Assembly (NCBI GenBank): GCA_009746045.1
Contig: RPFO01000924.1
Location: forward strand, 1-43,500
DNA length: 43,500 nt
Reading direction: 5' to 3'
From: Mesostigma viride
Taxonomy: Eukaryota; Streptophyta; Mesostigmatophyceae; Mesostigmatales; Mesostigmataceae
The notes beneath the pieces are model-generated. The model was given only the letters and a program-made list of their open reading frames with translations. It was not told the DNA's origin and made no database searches. Positions 1 through 8,110 of the stretch are shown piece after piece. The first letter of the stretch is position 1. Each line of letters starts with the position of its first letter. Position numbers and translations under genes: made by a program.

Positions 1-231
1 AGTGAGGCGAAAGACAAGCTGAGGTCTAGAACCCAACGTTGGACAACAGCAACAGGTTGTTGTGTGGAAGGAACCAAGCTTTCCAGGGAAACGTGGCAGC
101 TGGCATGATGGGGTGGTGACCCGAGTAGAGAAGCCGCTGGCCATAAGTGCTGGGTGGCCATTGATGGCTCCCAAGCAGTGCACCGTCTGTCCTGGTCAAA
201 GATCCGTCCCCGGGAGGTAATCAAGGAGACC
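1..231 (+). pseudogene. Element A: integrase C-terminal remnant
   Basis: Short open stretches in shifting frames resemble the end of the integrases of elements B and C. One reads WHDGVVTRVEKPLA; another reads WVAIDGSQAVHRLSWSKIRP, like the small beta-rich module that ends a retroviral-type integrase. Several frame changes and stops break it, so it cannot make a protein. It lies directly upstream of the element A protease remnant, the same order as in B and C. The rest of the integrase and the 5' LTR would be left of the window. Confidence 0.5.
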
Positions 232-439
232 TCTTCCAGGTGCCCGCTGGTGTACAAGGCGGGGTGACGTGGAGCTTCCTGATCAGGGTGCTACAGCTGT
301 ATCGAGCCCTCAGGGTGACCCTGGCCCGGCCCTGGGGTACCTTCACATACGGTGGTTGGGCAAGCAGCGGACAGGCTGCACCTCCGGAACGGCCCGACAC
401 CAGGCCTAGGGGTGTGCGTCTATCAGATATTGTACAGGC

Positions 440-763
440 TTGCAAAGAGCCAAGAAGGAGCCTAAGGTGTCCAAGCTTGTCCAGTTGGATGAACCTGAGG
501 TAGCTGCCATGGAGATAGATACCAATGCACAGGTTTCTGTCATGGGACCTCAGCATACAGAGAGAACTGCTGTCGGAGAACCAAGTTGCCCCTGGGTGTC
601 TGATTTCAGTGGTAGGACGCATCTAAGGGTGTTGGGAGAGGTTACTGCCCCTGTCATGGGTGTGGATGTGACCTTCCTTGTCCTAGAGGACTATGATGGC
701 CCTGTGATTTTGGGTCAGAATTTTCTGGGCAATCCTGGATTTCTATCAGAGCTACAGCTCTGA
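440..763 (+). pseudogene. Element A: retropepsin-like protease remnant
   Basis: This 107-codon frame has the layout of a retroviral-type aspartic protease: the catalytic segment MEIDTNAQVSVMG (Asp codon 518-520), a central beta region, then VILGQNFL, equivalent to the hydrophobic-hydrophobic-Gly motif near the end of retropepsins. Aspartic proteases normally have DTGA or DSGA; here the Gly is Asn. The frame closes at a stop at 761-763. It lies between the integrase tail and the RT, as in elements B and C, not before integrase as in ordinary Ty1/copia elements. It is probably dead, because its neighbours are frameshifted. Confidence 0.65.
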
Positions 764-988
764 AAAATAGATGGCTGGGGGATGATTCCCCTAGAAAATT
801 TCAGGACAACATTTCCAATCAGGTGCAGGGTCAAGCGTCAAGGTGGTGTAAAATGGGATGAAGGGGAGGTGCCCCCAGCAGCCAGTTTGGTGATTCCAGC
901 TGTGTTGCACCCCAGCAGTATTGGCATAACTCACAGGAGCTTGCTGCACACTCTCCTTTGACATATATATGACCAGCTGGTCCAAGAG

Positions 989-2217
989 ATGAGCTCGCCT
1001 ACTTTGTTTGAGGCTTGGAAGCTCGCCTTCTCCAAGGCATTGGAGGAGTGGTTGCAGTTTGAGTGTGCTGCACCAACAGACAGACGCCCAGCATCAAGGA
1101 AGCTTGCTTTGAGATTTGTGCTGAAGAGGAAGGTTGTGGATGAGGTATCAGTGCCCCATGTCAGGCCTGTCCTGAATGAGTATCACGGCACGGGGAGTCT
1201 GCCAGGAGAGGAGCTGTACACGCCAGGGATGCTACACGACACATGGAGAATTTTGCTATGTCTCTACGTGGGGTTGCTGAACAGGGGAGCAGCTATGTCA
1301 TCAGTGCTGCTGGACTTCAAGAGGGCATTTTTAAAATCTGATCCAGAAGTGGCCAGGAGGGTGTGGAAGCAGGATGAGCCTTACTGTGTTGAGGTGCCTG
1401 CCATCTGGAAGCTGGAGCTGCATCAACAATTCCTGTTATTCTGAAGGGCCTGGAAGGACTCAGGTCGAGCCCAATCATCTGGAGACTCACGCTGCAGGAA
1501 GCTCTGATCAGTGAGTGTGGCTTGAGAGTGTCTTCAGTTGATCCCTGTTTGCTGCTGGCCCAATGGGAGGGTCTGCCAGTGTATGCTAGTTTGCATGGAG
1601 ATGATCTGCATTTGCTAGCCCCCACGACCTGGCTGAAGAAGTTTATTCCTGTCATCAGTGGCAAGTTTTCACTGGGCAAGGAGCTGTGGCAGGAGCCCAA
1701 CAAGCCTGTAGTGTTCTGTGGAATGCAGGCTACCCTGTTCAGGAGGGACGGGGAGTGGAGTATCAGGCTTCAGGCTGGAGGAGATTATAAACAGACCATT
1801 GTGAAGGCCTTGCCAGAGAAGATCACCCAGGCTGCAGGACCTGAGTTGAGAGGCATGTGGGCCTGGTTTGCCAGCATCTGTGGTCCGTCTTTGATGGTCC
1901 ATAGCAGAATGCCTGATGAGGTGCTTGAGGATGAGAAGCCTCGAGTCATAGCCCGGTTGGTGGAGAGTACCCCTGATCTGATTTTGTCTGGGATTGACTT
2001 TGCCCAGCCTATCACCTTGGAGATCTTTGTTGACAGTTCCATGGATGCTTGCCAGGTTACCAAGGTCAGGGGGAGATCTGCTGCTCTGTTTGCTTTTTAT
2101 CAGAGCAGGGCAAGTTTGTTCAGCTGGTACAGCAGACTGCAGAAGAGGGTCTGTATCAGTTCAGATGTGGCAGAATGCAGGGCCATATGCGAGGGATCCA
2201 GTCCAGCCTGTACATAA
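989..2217 (+). pseudogene. Element A: copia-type reverse transcriptase (frameshifted)
   Basis: Two consecutive frames (989-1444 and 1522-2217) together cover a Ty1/copia-type RT. The first has the fingers region (RPVLNEY, TPGMLHDTWRILL) and LDFKRAFLKSD, the motif A counterpart with the first catalytic Asp. The second has SLHGDDLHLLA (codons 1594-1605 for HGDD), in the place of the usual YVDD box, then FCGMQATL and the thumb. A frameshift or small deletion lies between 1444 and 1522. Compared with element B the gene is shortened and eroded, so this is an old or damaged copy. Confidence 0.85.
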
Positions 2218-2510
2218 AGGAGTTAATGCTGGAGCTGGCTTCAGTTACCCCTTGGACCTTGCAGATGGAGACGTTGTTGCTAACAGACAGCATGGGTATG
2301 GTCCAGTTTGTTCACAAGCAGCTGGCCAGAAGCCGGGACCTGGATTATTTGCTGCTGAAGGAGTTGGCCAGTTTGGTTGACTTAAAGCATATCCCTGGCG
2401 AGGAGAACCCTGCTGATGCATTGACAAAGCTGCCACACAAGGCCCCAGCCCAGTACAATGTACTGAGGAAGCTCATGAATGCTGACTGTCAAGTCGGTCT
2501 ATCTGTCTAA
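2049..2510 (+). pseudogene. Element A: RNase H domain remnant
   Basis: Copia-type RNase H split over two frames. The frame ending at 2217 carries the first part (EIFVDSSMDAC and SSDVAECRAI, with the catalytic Asp and Glu). The frame ending at 2510 carries LLTDSMGMVQFVHKQ and GEENPADALTKLP, the later catalytic Asp and the ADALTK signature that closes copia polyproteins. The switch between frames near 2195-2220 is a frameshift, so the domain is broken. The terminal LRKLMNADC corresponds to the C-terminal end of pol in element B. Confidence 0.8.
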
Positions 2511-3232
2511 AAGCTGAGAGCTGGGTGCTTAAGTCTCTGGATATCAGGCTGGGAGCTTGATTGTACATAATCCTGAGCACACCTTGAGGGGTGAGACATG
2601 TCTCTGGTGTGGGAATGTCTGACATTGTCTCTGATGGAGAGATGTCTATCTGGGGTTTTCATCTCAGTCTGAGGTTTCCCCAGATCTGTGGTTTGTGGGC
2701 GGGGTTCGATTCCCTGGTGCCGTCTTAAGGCGGAGTTTCACGGACTGGCTGACCCATCCACCATGCTGGTGAGGTGGCGACAGGTCCCCTGATTTTCCAC
2801 GGTTGGAACGAGTATAGGAGCTTGTGTTTTGCATGTGCTTCGCGTAGATGTTGTGTCTGGTTCGATAAGGGGCAGCAGACCGGCGCCGACTCCCGTCGGG
2901 GTCAGCAATGTTTTCTGATGAGCTGTTGTGGGTGATCTGTGGGGTTTCGCCTAAGGTCCTGAAGGTTGTACATACTTCTCAAGTTCTTAGTAGCTGAACA
3001 CCTATGGGCTGCCACAGTTGGCCAACCTCTTGTACATGGGTAACACAACGACCTCCGTGAAGGGATAGGGACTCATTGTAATTTGTTTGTGCTCCTGAGC
3101 CAGTATGGGTGCTATGTACATATAATAAGGAATCCAAGCTGACTGTCATGCCCAGCGGGTTGTGACTTGTAGTCGGGGAGGATGTCCAGTACCCATTGTG
3201 TGTGTTTGTATGTAGACTTGTGTGAGCTGCTA
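2511..3232 (+). other. Element A 3' untranslated region
   Basis: About 720 bp between the pol stop and the polypurine tract. I see no coding region. An isolated tRNA-like B-box (GGTTCGATTCC, near 2703) is present, but no A-box or cloverleaf fits around it. Confidence 0.5.
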
Positions 3233-3256
3233 CAGCTCAAGAAAAGAAAGGATTGG
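3233..3256 (+). promoter_or_regulatory. Element A polypurine tract
   Basis: A purine run (CAAGAAAAGAAAGGATTGG) ends exactly where the 3' LTR starts with AGTTAACG. The same GG|AGTTA junction is seen before the 3' LTRs of B and C. In LTR retroelements this tract primes plus-strand synthesis. Confidence 0.65.
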
Positions 3257-3950
3257 AGTTAACGCCAAGCGCATTGGCGTGATCCTGATTCGGCATTTCT
3301 CTGCGATTCCAGCGGCACCGGAACGAGTTCATGCCGACAAGTATCAAGAAAGTTATGGCGTTCCGACTTCCCGGTCGCGCGCGAGCGCGAGCCGGCTGTT
3401 CTTCTAAGTCGGACGTGAATATTTGCCGACGACATATGGGGTCGACAGTAATTCCTGGGCTGACAGGAATTAGGTGCTGAACCTACGACGGTATTGGGTT
3501 AATACGTCGTACGCAGGAAATAGGAACCTTAATGGTCTGGTGGTACCGCAGGCCTAGTCCTGGACTTCTAGGTGCAGATGCAATAATCACTGTGGTGACT
3601 GTACTCTGTGGTCACTGTGCCTGTATGGCAGACCTACTGTATAGGAACTGGGCGCTGTACAGGTAGTGAATACTGTACCGGGGGTGTTATTACTGAGCAG
3701 GCCTCTTAGGCTGCTCAGGACTAGCAAGCACAGTGCGCAAGTATATAAACAATAGGCCAGTGCCAATTGGGCATCTCTTGCGAGCCCGCCTCACGTGTTT
3801 TGCCTTGACTTGGCAAGCGCGTGTACAAGCCTCAAGTGTGTGAGCGCTGTAACATTATCCAATTTTAACAAAGCTCCGTTTCCAACCATATTCACACATT
3901 GCTGCATTGCAACCATATCCTTCACATTGCGTTTGCTAAGAACGTTAACT
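3257..3950 (+). repeat. Element A 3' LTR (AGTTA...TAACT)
   Basis: A 694-bp segment that begins AGTTAACG and ends CGTTAACT, an 8-bp terminal inversion, directly after a polypurine tract. A TATA-like box (GTATATAAACA) lies near 3741-3751, about 200 bp before the end, as expected for an LTR promoter. The partner LTR would be left of the window, so this rests on termini and position. The termini match the AGTTA/TAACT pattern of the paired LTRs of B and C. Confidence 0.65.
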
Positions 3951-3953
3951 CAT

Positions 3954-4470
3954 AGTTATTCTAGGACTTCAGGCCTAGACTATCAGTACACGTGGCGTTG
4001 TCCCCGTCTCCCAAGTGGGATACGGACATGGACGGTGGTGTAGTACACTGGACATATCTCTACTAGGGTTTAGATCCGCACGTGCCATATTGGGCACGTG
4101 GGTGCTAGATATTAGCACTGAGATATGTAGGGCACACGCACGTGGGTATTCACGTGGTAGGGTTTATGAGCTGTGATGACCACAAGGTGGTTGCAGTGCT
4201 AGTCCTGTACGGAGGTCCTAGGGGAGGTCCAGGACCATCCACGTAGTGCTGTTAGGCAGTCGGTGCCTGTGGGCATCGTATCAGTCCTAGCTGGAGTAGA
4301 TCTAGCTGGACGGAGCCAGCATCTCATTGGTTAGCACTAGTGCAGGACAGCTAGGTTACCCTAACCTACGTCCCATGCAATCCAGCTTGGCAAGCTTGCA
4401 TGGGTTGATATTATGCCAGCCATTGCATAATCCAACACACGTTCGCATCCATTGCACGAGTGCCATAACT
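3954..4470 (+). repeat. Element B 5' LTR
   Basis: Direct repeat of 10910-11430, read by eye as about 99 percent identical (517 against 521 bp; visible differences are a 3-bp and a 1-bp indel). It starts AGTTATTC and ends GCCATAACT. It contains five CACTG-like G-boxes of sequence CACGTG, at about 3989, 4079, 4095, 4139 and 4151; the pair at 4079/4095 forms a stem-loop. The near-identity of the two LTRs points to a recent insertion. It starts only 3 bp (CAT) after the end of the element A LTR. Confidence 0.9.
3989..4156 (+). promoter_or_regulatory. G-box (CACGTG) cluster in the element B LTR
   Basis: Five CACGTG hexamers lie within about 170 bp. CACGTG is the G-box bound by plant bZIP and bHLH factors. 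The cluster is repeated in the 3' LTR. A role in transcription of the element is inferred from position only. Confidence 0.4.
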
Positions 4471-4476
4471 TGCATT

Positions 4477-4501
4477 TATAAAAACTCTCACAGTTTTTAT
4501 A
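4477..4501 (+). other. Perfect stem-loop just inside element B
   Basis: TATAAAAACT and AGTTTTTATA form a 10-bp perfect stem with a CTCAC loop, starting 7 bp after the 5' LTR and 17 bp before the gag ATG at 4518. It occupies the usual primer-binding-site region. No TGG-initiated tRNA-complementary site is visible there. Confidence 0.6.
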
Positions 4502-4517
4502 CTACTCCATTTTTAAA

Positions 4518-6137
4518 ATGTCGAACGTCTCTGATCGCGAGTTCTCCGGAGTCAAGCCTGTCCCATCGTCCGGAGATTTGGACTACCGGGCGGCAGTGCG
4601 GGGCCGGCAGGGTAGGGGTGATCACGCTGGCAGCGATGCCGGCAGTGGACGTCGCTCGTCTTCGGACGAGGACGCCGCGGTACCTGGATCAGCTGGCGGC
4701 GAAGCCGCCGATATACAATGTCTGGCGTCCCAACGCACCACCGGCTGAAGGGCAGCCCACGGCACCCGAGCTGGTTACGGGGCCGGGGAGGTTGGTGCAG
4801 GTGCTGGGGATATCCCGTCGGATGGATACGACGAGGACGAAGACCTAGTCGATCTTGAGCTGCCTGAGGACAGGGAGCAGAGAGAGGCGATGCTCCGCCG
4901 GGAGGCAGAGCGCCTTCGGCAGGAGGCCCAGCTCCGCAGAGAGGTGGAGCAGCAGCGCGAGCTGGAGGCTCAGCGCGAGGCTCAGCTGCGGGCGGAGACT
5001 GAGATAGACAGGACAGCCCGGGTGCTCGCGGAGCGGCAGCAGGAGCGGATCGCGTGGCCAGGGCAGGCCTGCGCGCGGAAGGTGCGCGCGAGGCGCCCCC
5101 TACGTTCTCCGCAAGAAGAACGAGCTCTTCACCTTTGCGCACAGGCGCACAGCGCGCAACTTTCGGCGCAGGGCTGGGGATGTATTGCAGGAGACAGACT
5201 CCTCGTGGAGATGCAGCCAGGAGATTCGGGGGAGGTGCTGGTTCTGATGGACCCGGCTATGGTCGAGGCCGAGCGACTGGCCAAGATCGAGTACACCAGG
5301 CACTGCCAGCGGAAGGCGAAGCGGGCGATGGTGCGGTCCATGGCGGAAAACAGTTTGGCTAGGGAGCGTGCAGCCGGGAGGTGCAGCATCGGGCGCTGCG
5401 GCGACTTCGTGCGAAGGCGCACGAGGCGACGGAGAAGACCCGGCGTCATCAGGCGCGTCTGGACGCGGCCACGAAGAGGTCGGAGGCGGCACTGGCAGCA
5501 AGAGCCAGCGAGGACGGCCTTGTTAAACGCGCGTGAGCGTGTTCGCGCTGGCGCAGACACACCCCACCCCCACCCCCACACCCAAACACACTTTGCAGAC
5601 CGACACGGACCTGGAGCTGGACCGCATCGCTGCACTACTCCACCAGGAGCTGGACGCAGCGGAGGCCAACCGACCAAGCGGCGCGGGCAGCAGAAGGCAG
5701 TAGAGCAACTGCTGAGGGCCGCCAAGCGGGTCCGCCAAGGAAAGTGGCAGGAGGGGTGTGGACCATCGTCTACGCCCCAGCGGTCGCATCCAGAGGAGGA
5801 TGGTGACGAGGGGAAGGACGGGGAGCACCAGGGGGAGGGGCACCAGCAAGCACCGGGGGTATGGCGGGCGGCGCAACGCTGGAGCGAAACCCAGCAGCAG
5901 CAGCAGCCACAGCATCAGCAACAGCAGCAGCAGCAGCAGCAGCGCCAGCATCAGCAACAGCAACCGCCAGCAGCAGCAGCAGCAAGCAGCAACCTCAACC
6001 ACAAGGGCTTGTCGCTGTACCACAGCGACCCAGGTTTGATGCATCCCGTAGGTAAGATAGATTACCTTCCCAGGTCTATGATTTGCAGGAGGATGCAACT
6101 TGATTCTTTTCAAGATAGAACATTCCTGGTCCCATGA
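4518..6137 (+). pseudogene. Element B: gag N-terminal region, coiled coil and low complexity, broken
   Basis: Starts at ATG 4518 (MSNVSDREFSG). The frame is open to a single TGA at 4746-4748, then continues in the same frame through an acidic stretch and a long charged coiled coil (LRREAERLRQEAQLRREVEQ, from 4890). The matching region of element C has the same order: acidic segment, Arg/Glu-rich coiled coil, then Pro/Gln-rich low complexity. Beyond about 5060 the apparent homology moves between frames. CAG-type codons at 5884-5990 give poly-Gln, poly-Ser or poly-Ala depending on frame. This was probably the structural N-terminal extension of gag and is now disrupted by a stop and indels. Confidence 0.6.
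5884..5990 (+). repeat. (CAG/CAA)n trinucleotide repeat
   Basis: An imperfect CAG/CAA repeat of about 105 bp inside the gag region of element B. It produces long Gln, Ser or Ala runs, and Leu runs on the opposite strand, in every frame. Open frames here should not be trusted on length. Confidence 0.85.
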
Positions 6138-6678
6138 TAACATCCGTGATTGGTTTCCTGCTCTCAGGGTGTCTAACACGATCCACCAATCTGCACCTAG
6201 CATAAAACAAATGGTCCAGATGTATGAGAGGAGGGCTAGCACACCTGGGGCTGAGGAGGTGCAAATCTTCACAGAATTCATAGCAGACCTAAAAGGGCTG
6301 TTGACCAAGGGTGAACACCTGCAGGCTCTCAAGGGGTTCAACTGGTTGGCCTCGTACAAAGTCAACAAGTCTGACTACGTACGTGACAACAAACAGTATG
6401 TCCTGTACATAGACAGGGACGAGGAGTTGAAGAAACTCAACTCTAAGTACCTGATCCATCAGTGGCTCACCAAAGCTGAGTTGGACAAGAACACCAATGC
6501 AGTTCTGCTGGCTGGCCTTAAAGACAAGTGGGATGATTTTAGGGGGGCCATGTTGTTCATTCAGCAGAGCCTAGAACCCTTCTCAACTGTCAAGGAACCC
6601 AAGGTTAACAAGGTCCAAGGGGGGGTGGTCAGGACGGTGCAGGTCCTAGCAGGAAGAAGCTCATCAAGGAGGTGGTAG
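6100..6678 (+). CDS. Element B: gag core (UBN2/copia gag-like)
   Basis: About 190 codons resembling the alpha-helical copia gag polyprotein domain: HQSAPSIKQMVQMYERR, FNWLASYKVNK, LIHQWLTKAELD and DKWDDFRGAMLF. All have counterparts at the same spacing in element C (HQSSPAI..IRALIQTYQER, FNWLAAYKVNK, LIHTWLTKANL, SLWDNFRAAMLY). The frame stops at TAG 6676-6678 before any zinc knuckle. The knuckle lies one frame back (-1), reached through a 7-G run at 6619-6625. There is no clear ATG in this segment; it should join the upstream gag frame, so the true product is either a longer polyprotein or now broken. Confidence 0.75.
   Translation: MILFKIEHSWSHDNIRDWFPALRVSNTIHQSAPSIKQMVQMYERRASTPGAEEVQIFTEFIADLKGLLTKGEHLQALKGFNWLASYKVNKSDYVRDNKQYVLYIDRDEELKKLNSKYLIHQWLTKAELDKNTNAVLLAGLKDKWDDFRGAMLFIQQSLEPFSTVKEPKVNKVQGGVVRTVQVLAGRSSSRRW
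6619..6625 (+). other. G-run at the gag/zinc-knuckle frame change (element B)
   Basis: Seven G residues. In the gag frame the codons are CAA GGG GGG GTG; in the frame that leads to the zinc knuckle they are CCA AGG GGG GGT, a -1 shift. Element C has a G-run at the same protein position with the same -1 relation. This could be programmed frameshifting, or homopolymer length change by mutation or sequencing error. Confidence 0.45.
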
Positions 6679-7067
6679 CTCAGGTCAAGGCGGTGTTCAA
6701 GGGTCCCCAGCAAGGTAAGAAGGCAGGGGGGTCATCCAAGCAGCAGGGGAAATCAGACAAGGGGGGAAAAGGGAACCCAGGCAGTAAGGCAGGGCCCTCC
6801 CAGGGGCCTAGTCAGAAAGGTAAGCCTCATGACTCCACCCTGTACTGCACCAGGTGCTCATGCAAGGGGCATGAGAGGGATGATTGCTGGAAGGGCAAAC
6901 CCGAACTTGGATCTGATGTGGATGTGTGCCCAGGTTGCTGGGAGCCCCGCCACCCGTTACCTGCAGGGGGACGCTGCAACAAGCCCAGGAAGGGAGCCTC
7001 ACGGGGCGCCCCACAAAACAAGCCAGCACTCAGGACGACTGTAAGTCTCCTGTACCCTGGTTTCTAA
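6672..7067 (+). CDS. Element B: gag zinc-knuckle region
   Basis: A 132-codon open frame with no ATG at its beginning, consistent with entry by -1 frameshift from the gag core. A basic Lys/Gly/Gln-rich stretch leads to a perfect CX2CX4HX4C knuckle (CTRCSCKGHERDDC, codons 6846-6887), then a second Cys/His cluster (CPGCWEPRHPLPAGGRC) that is also present in element C. Knuckles of this kind bind genomic RNA in retroelement nucleocapsids. The frame closes at 7067, where element C stays open into integrase, so B carries another frameshift here. Confidence 0.8.
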   Translation: MVAQVKAVFKGPQQGKKAGGSSKQQGKSDKGGKGNPGSKAGPSQGPSQKGKPHDSTLYCTRCSCKGHERDDCWKGKPELGSDVDVCPGCWEPRHPLPAGGRCNKPRKGASRGAPQNKPALRTTVSLLYPGF

Positions 7068-7227
7068 TGGCCGTGTACCTCTATTTGCTCTGTGTTGCCT
7101 GACAGTGAGGACGTGGATTGGGACCTGGCTTATGACATGACGTTAGCACAGGTGGCCCAAGATCCCACTATAGCCTCCTTAGATGCAGCAGCAGATAAGG
7201 TTATCTCCTATGCCAGGTTAGCCCAAG

Positions 7228-8110
7228 CTACACAAGGCAATGGGGCATGAGGCAGTGGCAGAAAGGCTGGCCAAAAAATTGATGGCCGTGACCTGGAACA
7301 GATGTGCAGGCATGTCAGGAAGCACTGTGAAGCGTGCCAACTGCATGCACCTAAACCCAAGAGATGGCATGTGGCCACCCCACCACTGGCTAGAGGAAAG
7401 CTAGTAGGGGATGTGATACACCTGGTGAAGGACACGGTGTATTACTTGGTCCTAAAAGATGCCTGGTCTAGGTTTGTTGTGATAGAACCCTTGCCAGGCA
7501 TGGCCAATGAACAACTGCACAGAGCCCTGCTGATTGCACTAGCACGGTATCATCCTCAGGAAAAATTAATGCTGGATCAGCAGTTCACGTGGATACAAGA
7601 TTATCCTGATCTGCCCAAGATAGACATTGCTGGGGCTCAAGATCATGAACGCCAGGGGATGATTGAACGTACCATGCGTGCTATCAGGGACCTCATAAAG
7701 AAAAATGAGTCCAGGACAGCAGAGTCTGGGAGCTATGCTGATAGGACAGCGTGGGCAGCTGAGGTGTGCAGAACTCTGAACACCAAGCCCCTCATGTCTT
7801 CTCCTTTTGGTGAAATCACATCAATTGGCCTGCAATCAGGTAGCTACTCTCAGGAGGTACTAGACCACTACAACACGCAAAGGCAACACTTGGCCAAGTT
7901 GCTGGCAAAAAAGGATAAGAGTAATGCCAGGCCTGTGTTTGAAGTGGGGGATCAGGTACTCTACTATAGGGAGGGGAAGGGAACAAAGCCCACTCTGGTA
8001 GATGGCATGGTCCAGCTGAAATCATCAGGTTGTCAGAAACAGGTGACACGGTGACTATTCAGCATCACAGAGAGCGAATGGTTGGCAAGCATAGACTGAA
8101 GCTTTATTAC
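7228..8110 (+). pseudogene. Element B: integrase (frameshifted)
   Basis: The zinc-binding part has HX4H (LHKAMGHE, codons 7231-7248) and CX2C (HCEAC, 7326-7337) in two different frames, so an indel lies near 7280. The catalytic core is open from 7302: Asp at 7410-7412 (VGDVIHL), Asp at 7575-7577 (LMLDQQF) and Glu at 7665-7667 (MIERTMR), a D-X54-D-X29-E arrangement. The usual copia DNG around the second Asp is missing. The C-terminal module (GDQVLYY) shifts frame at about 8035-8050 into the protease-RT frame. Integrase inserts the cDNA copy into host DNA; this copy needs at least two repairs to be active. Confidence 0.8.

Noticed and set aside
2695-2720. tRNA-like B-box (GGTTCGATTCC)
   Set aside because: No matching A-box, anticodon arm or acceptor stem could be placed; an isolated match is expected by chance in 43 kb.
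3795-4043. Short open frame crossing the A and B LTRs
   Set aside because: It spans a junction between two LTRs and is partly repeated in the 3' LTR of B; no protein similarity.
4552-5142. Minus-strand 196-codon frame
   Set aside because: Antisense to the gag coiled coil; Pro/Ala/Arg composition reflects GC-rich complement only.
5523-6368. Minus-strand frames with Leu and Ala runs opposite the element B gag
   Set aside because: Shadow of the CAG/CAA repeat and of the gag coding strand.
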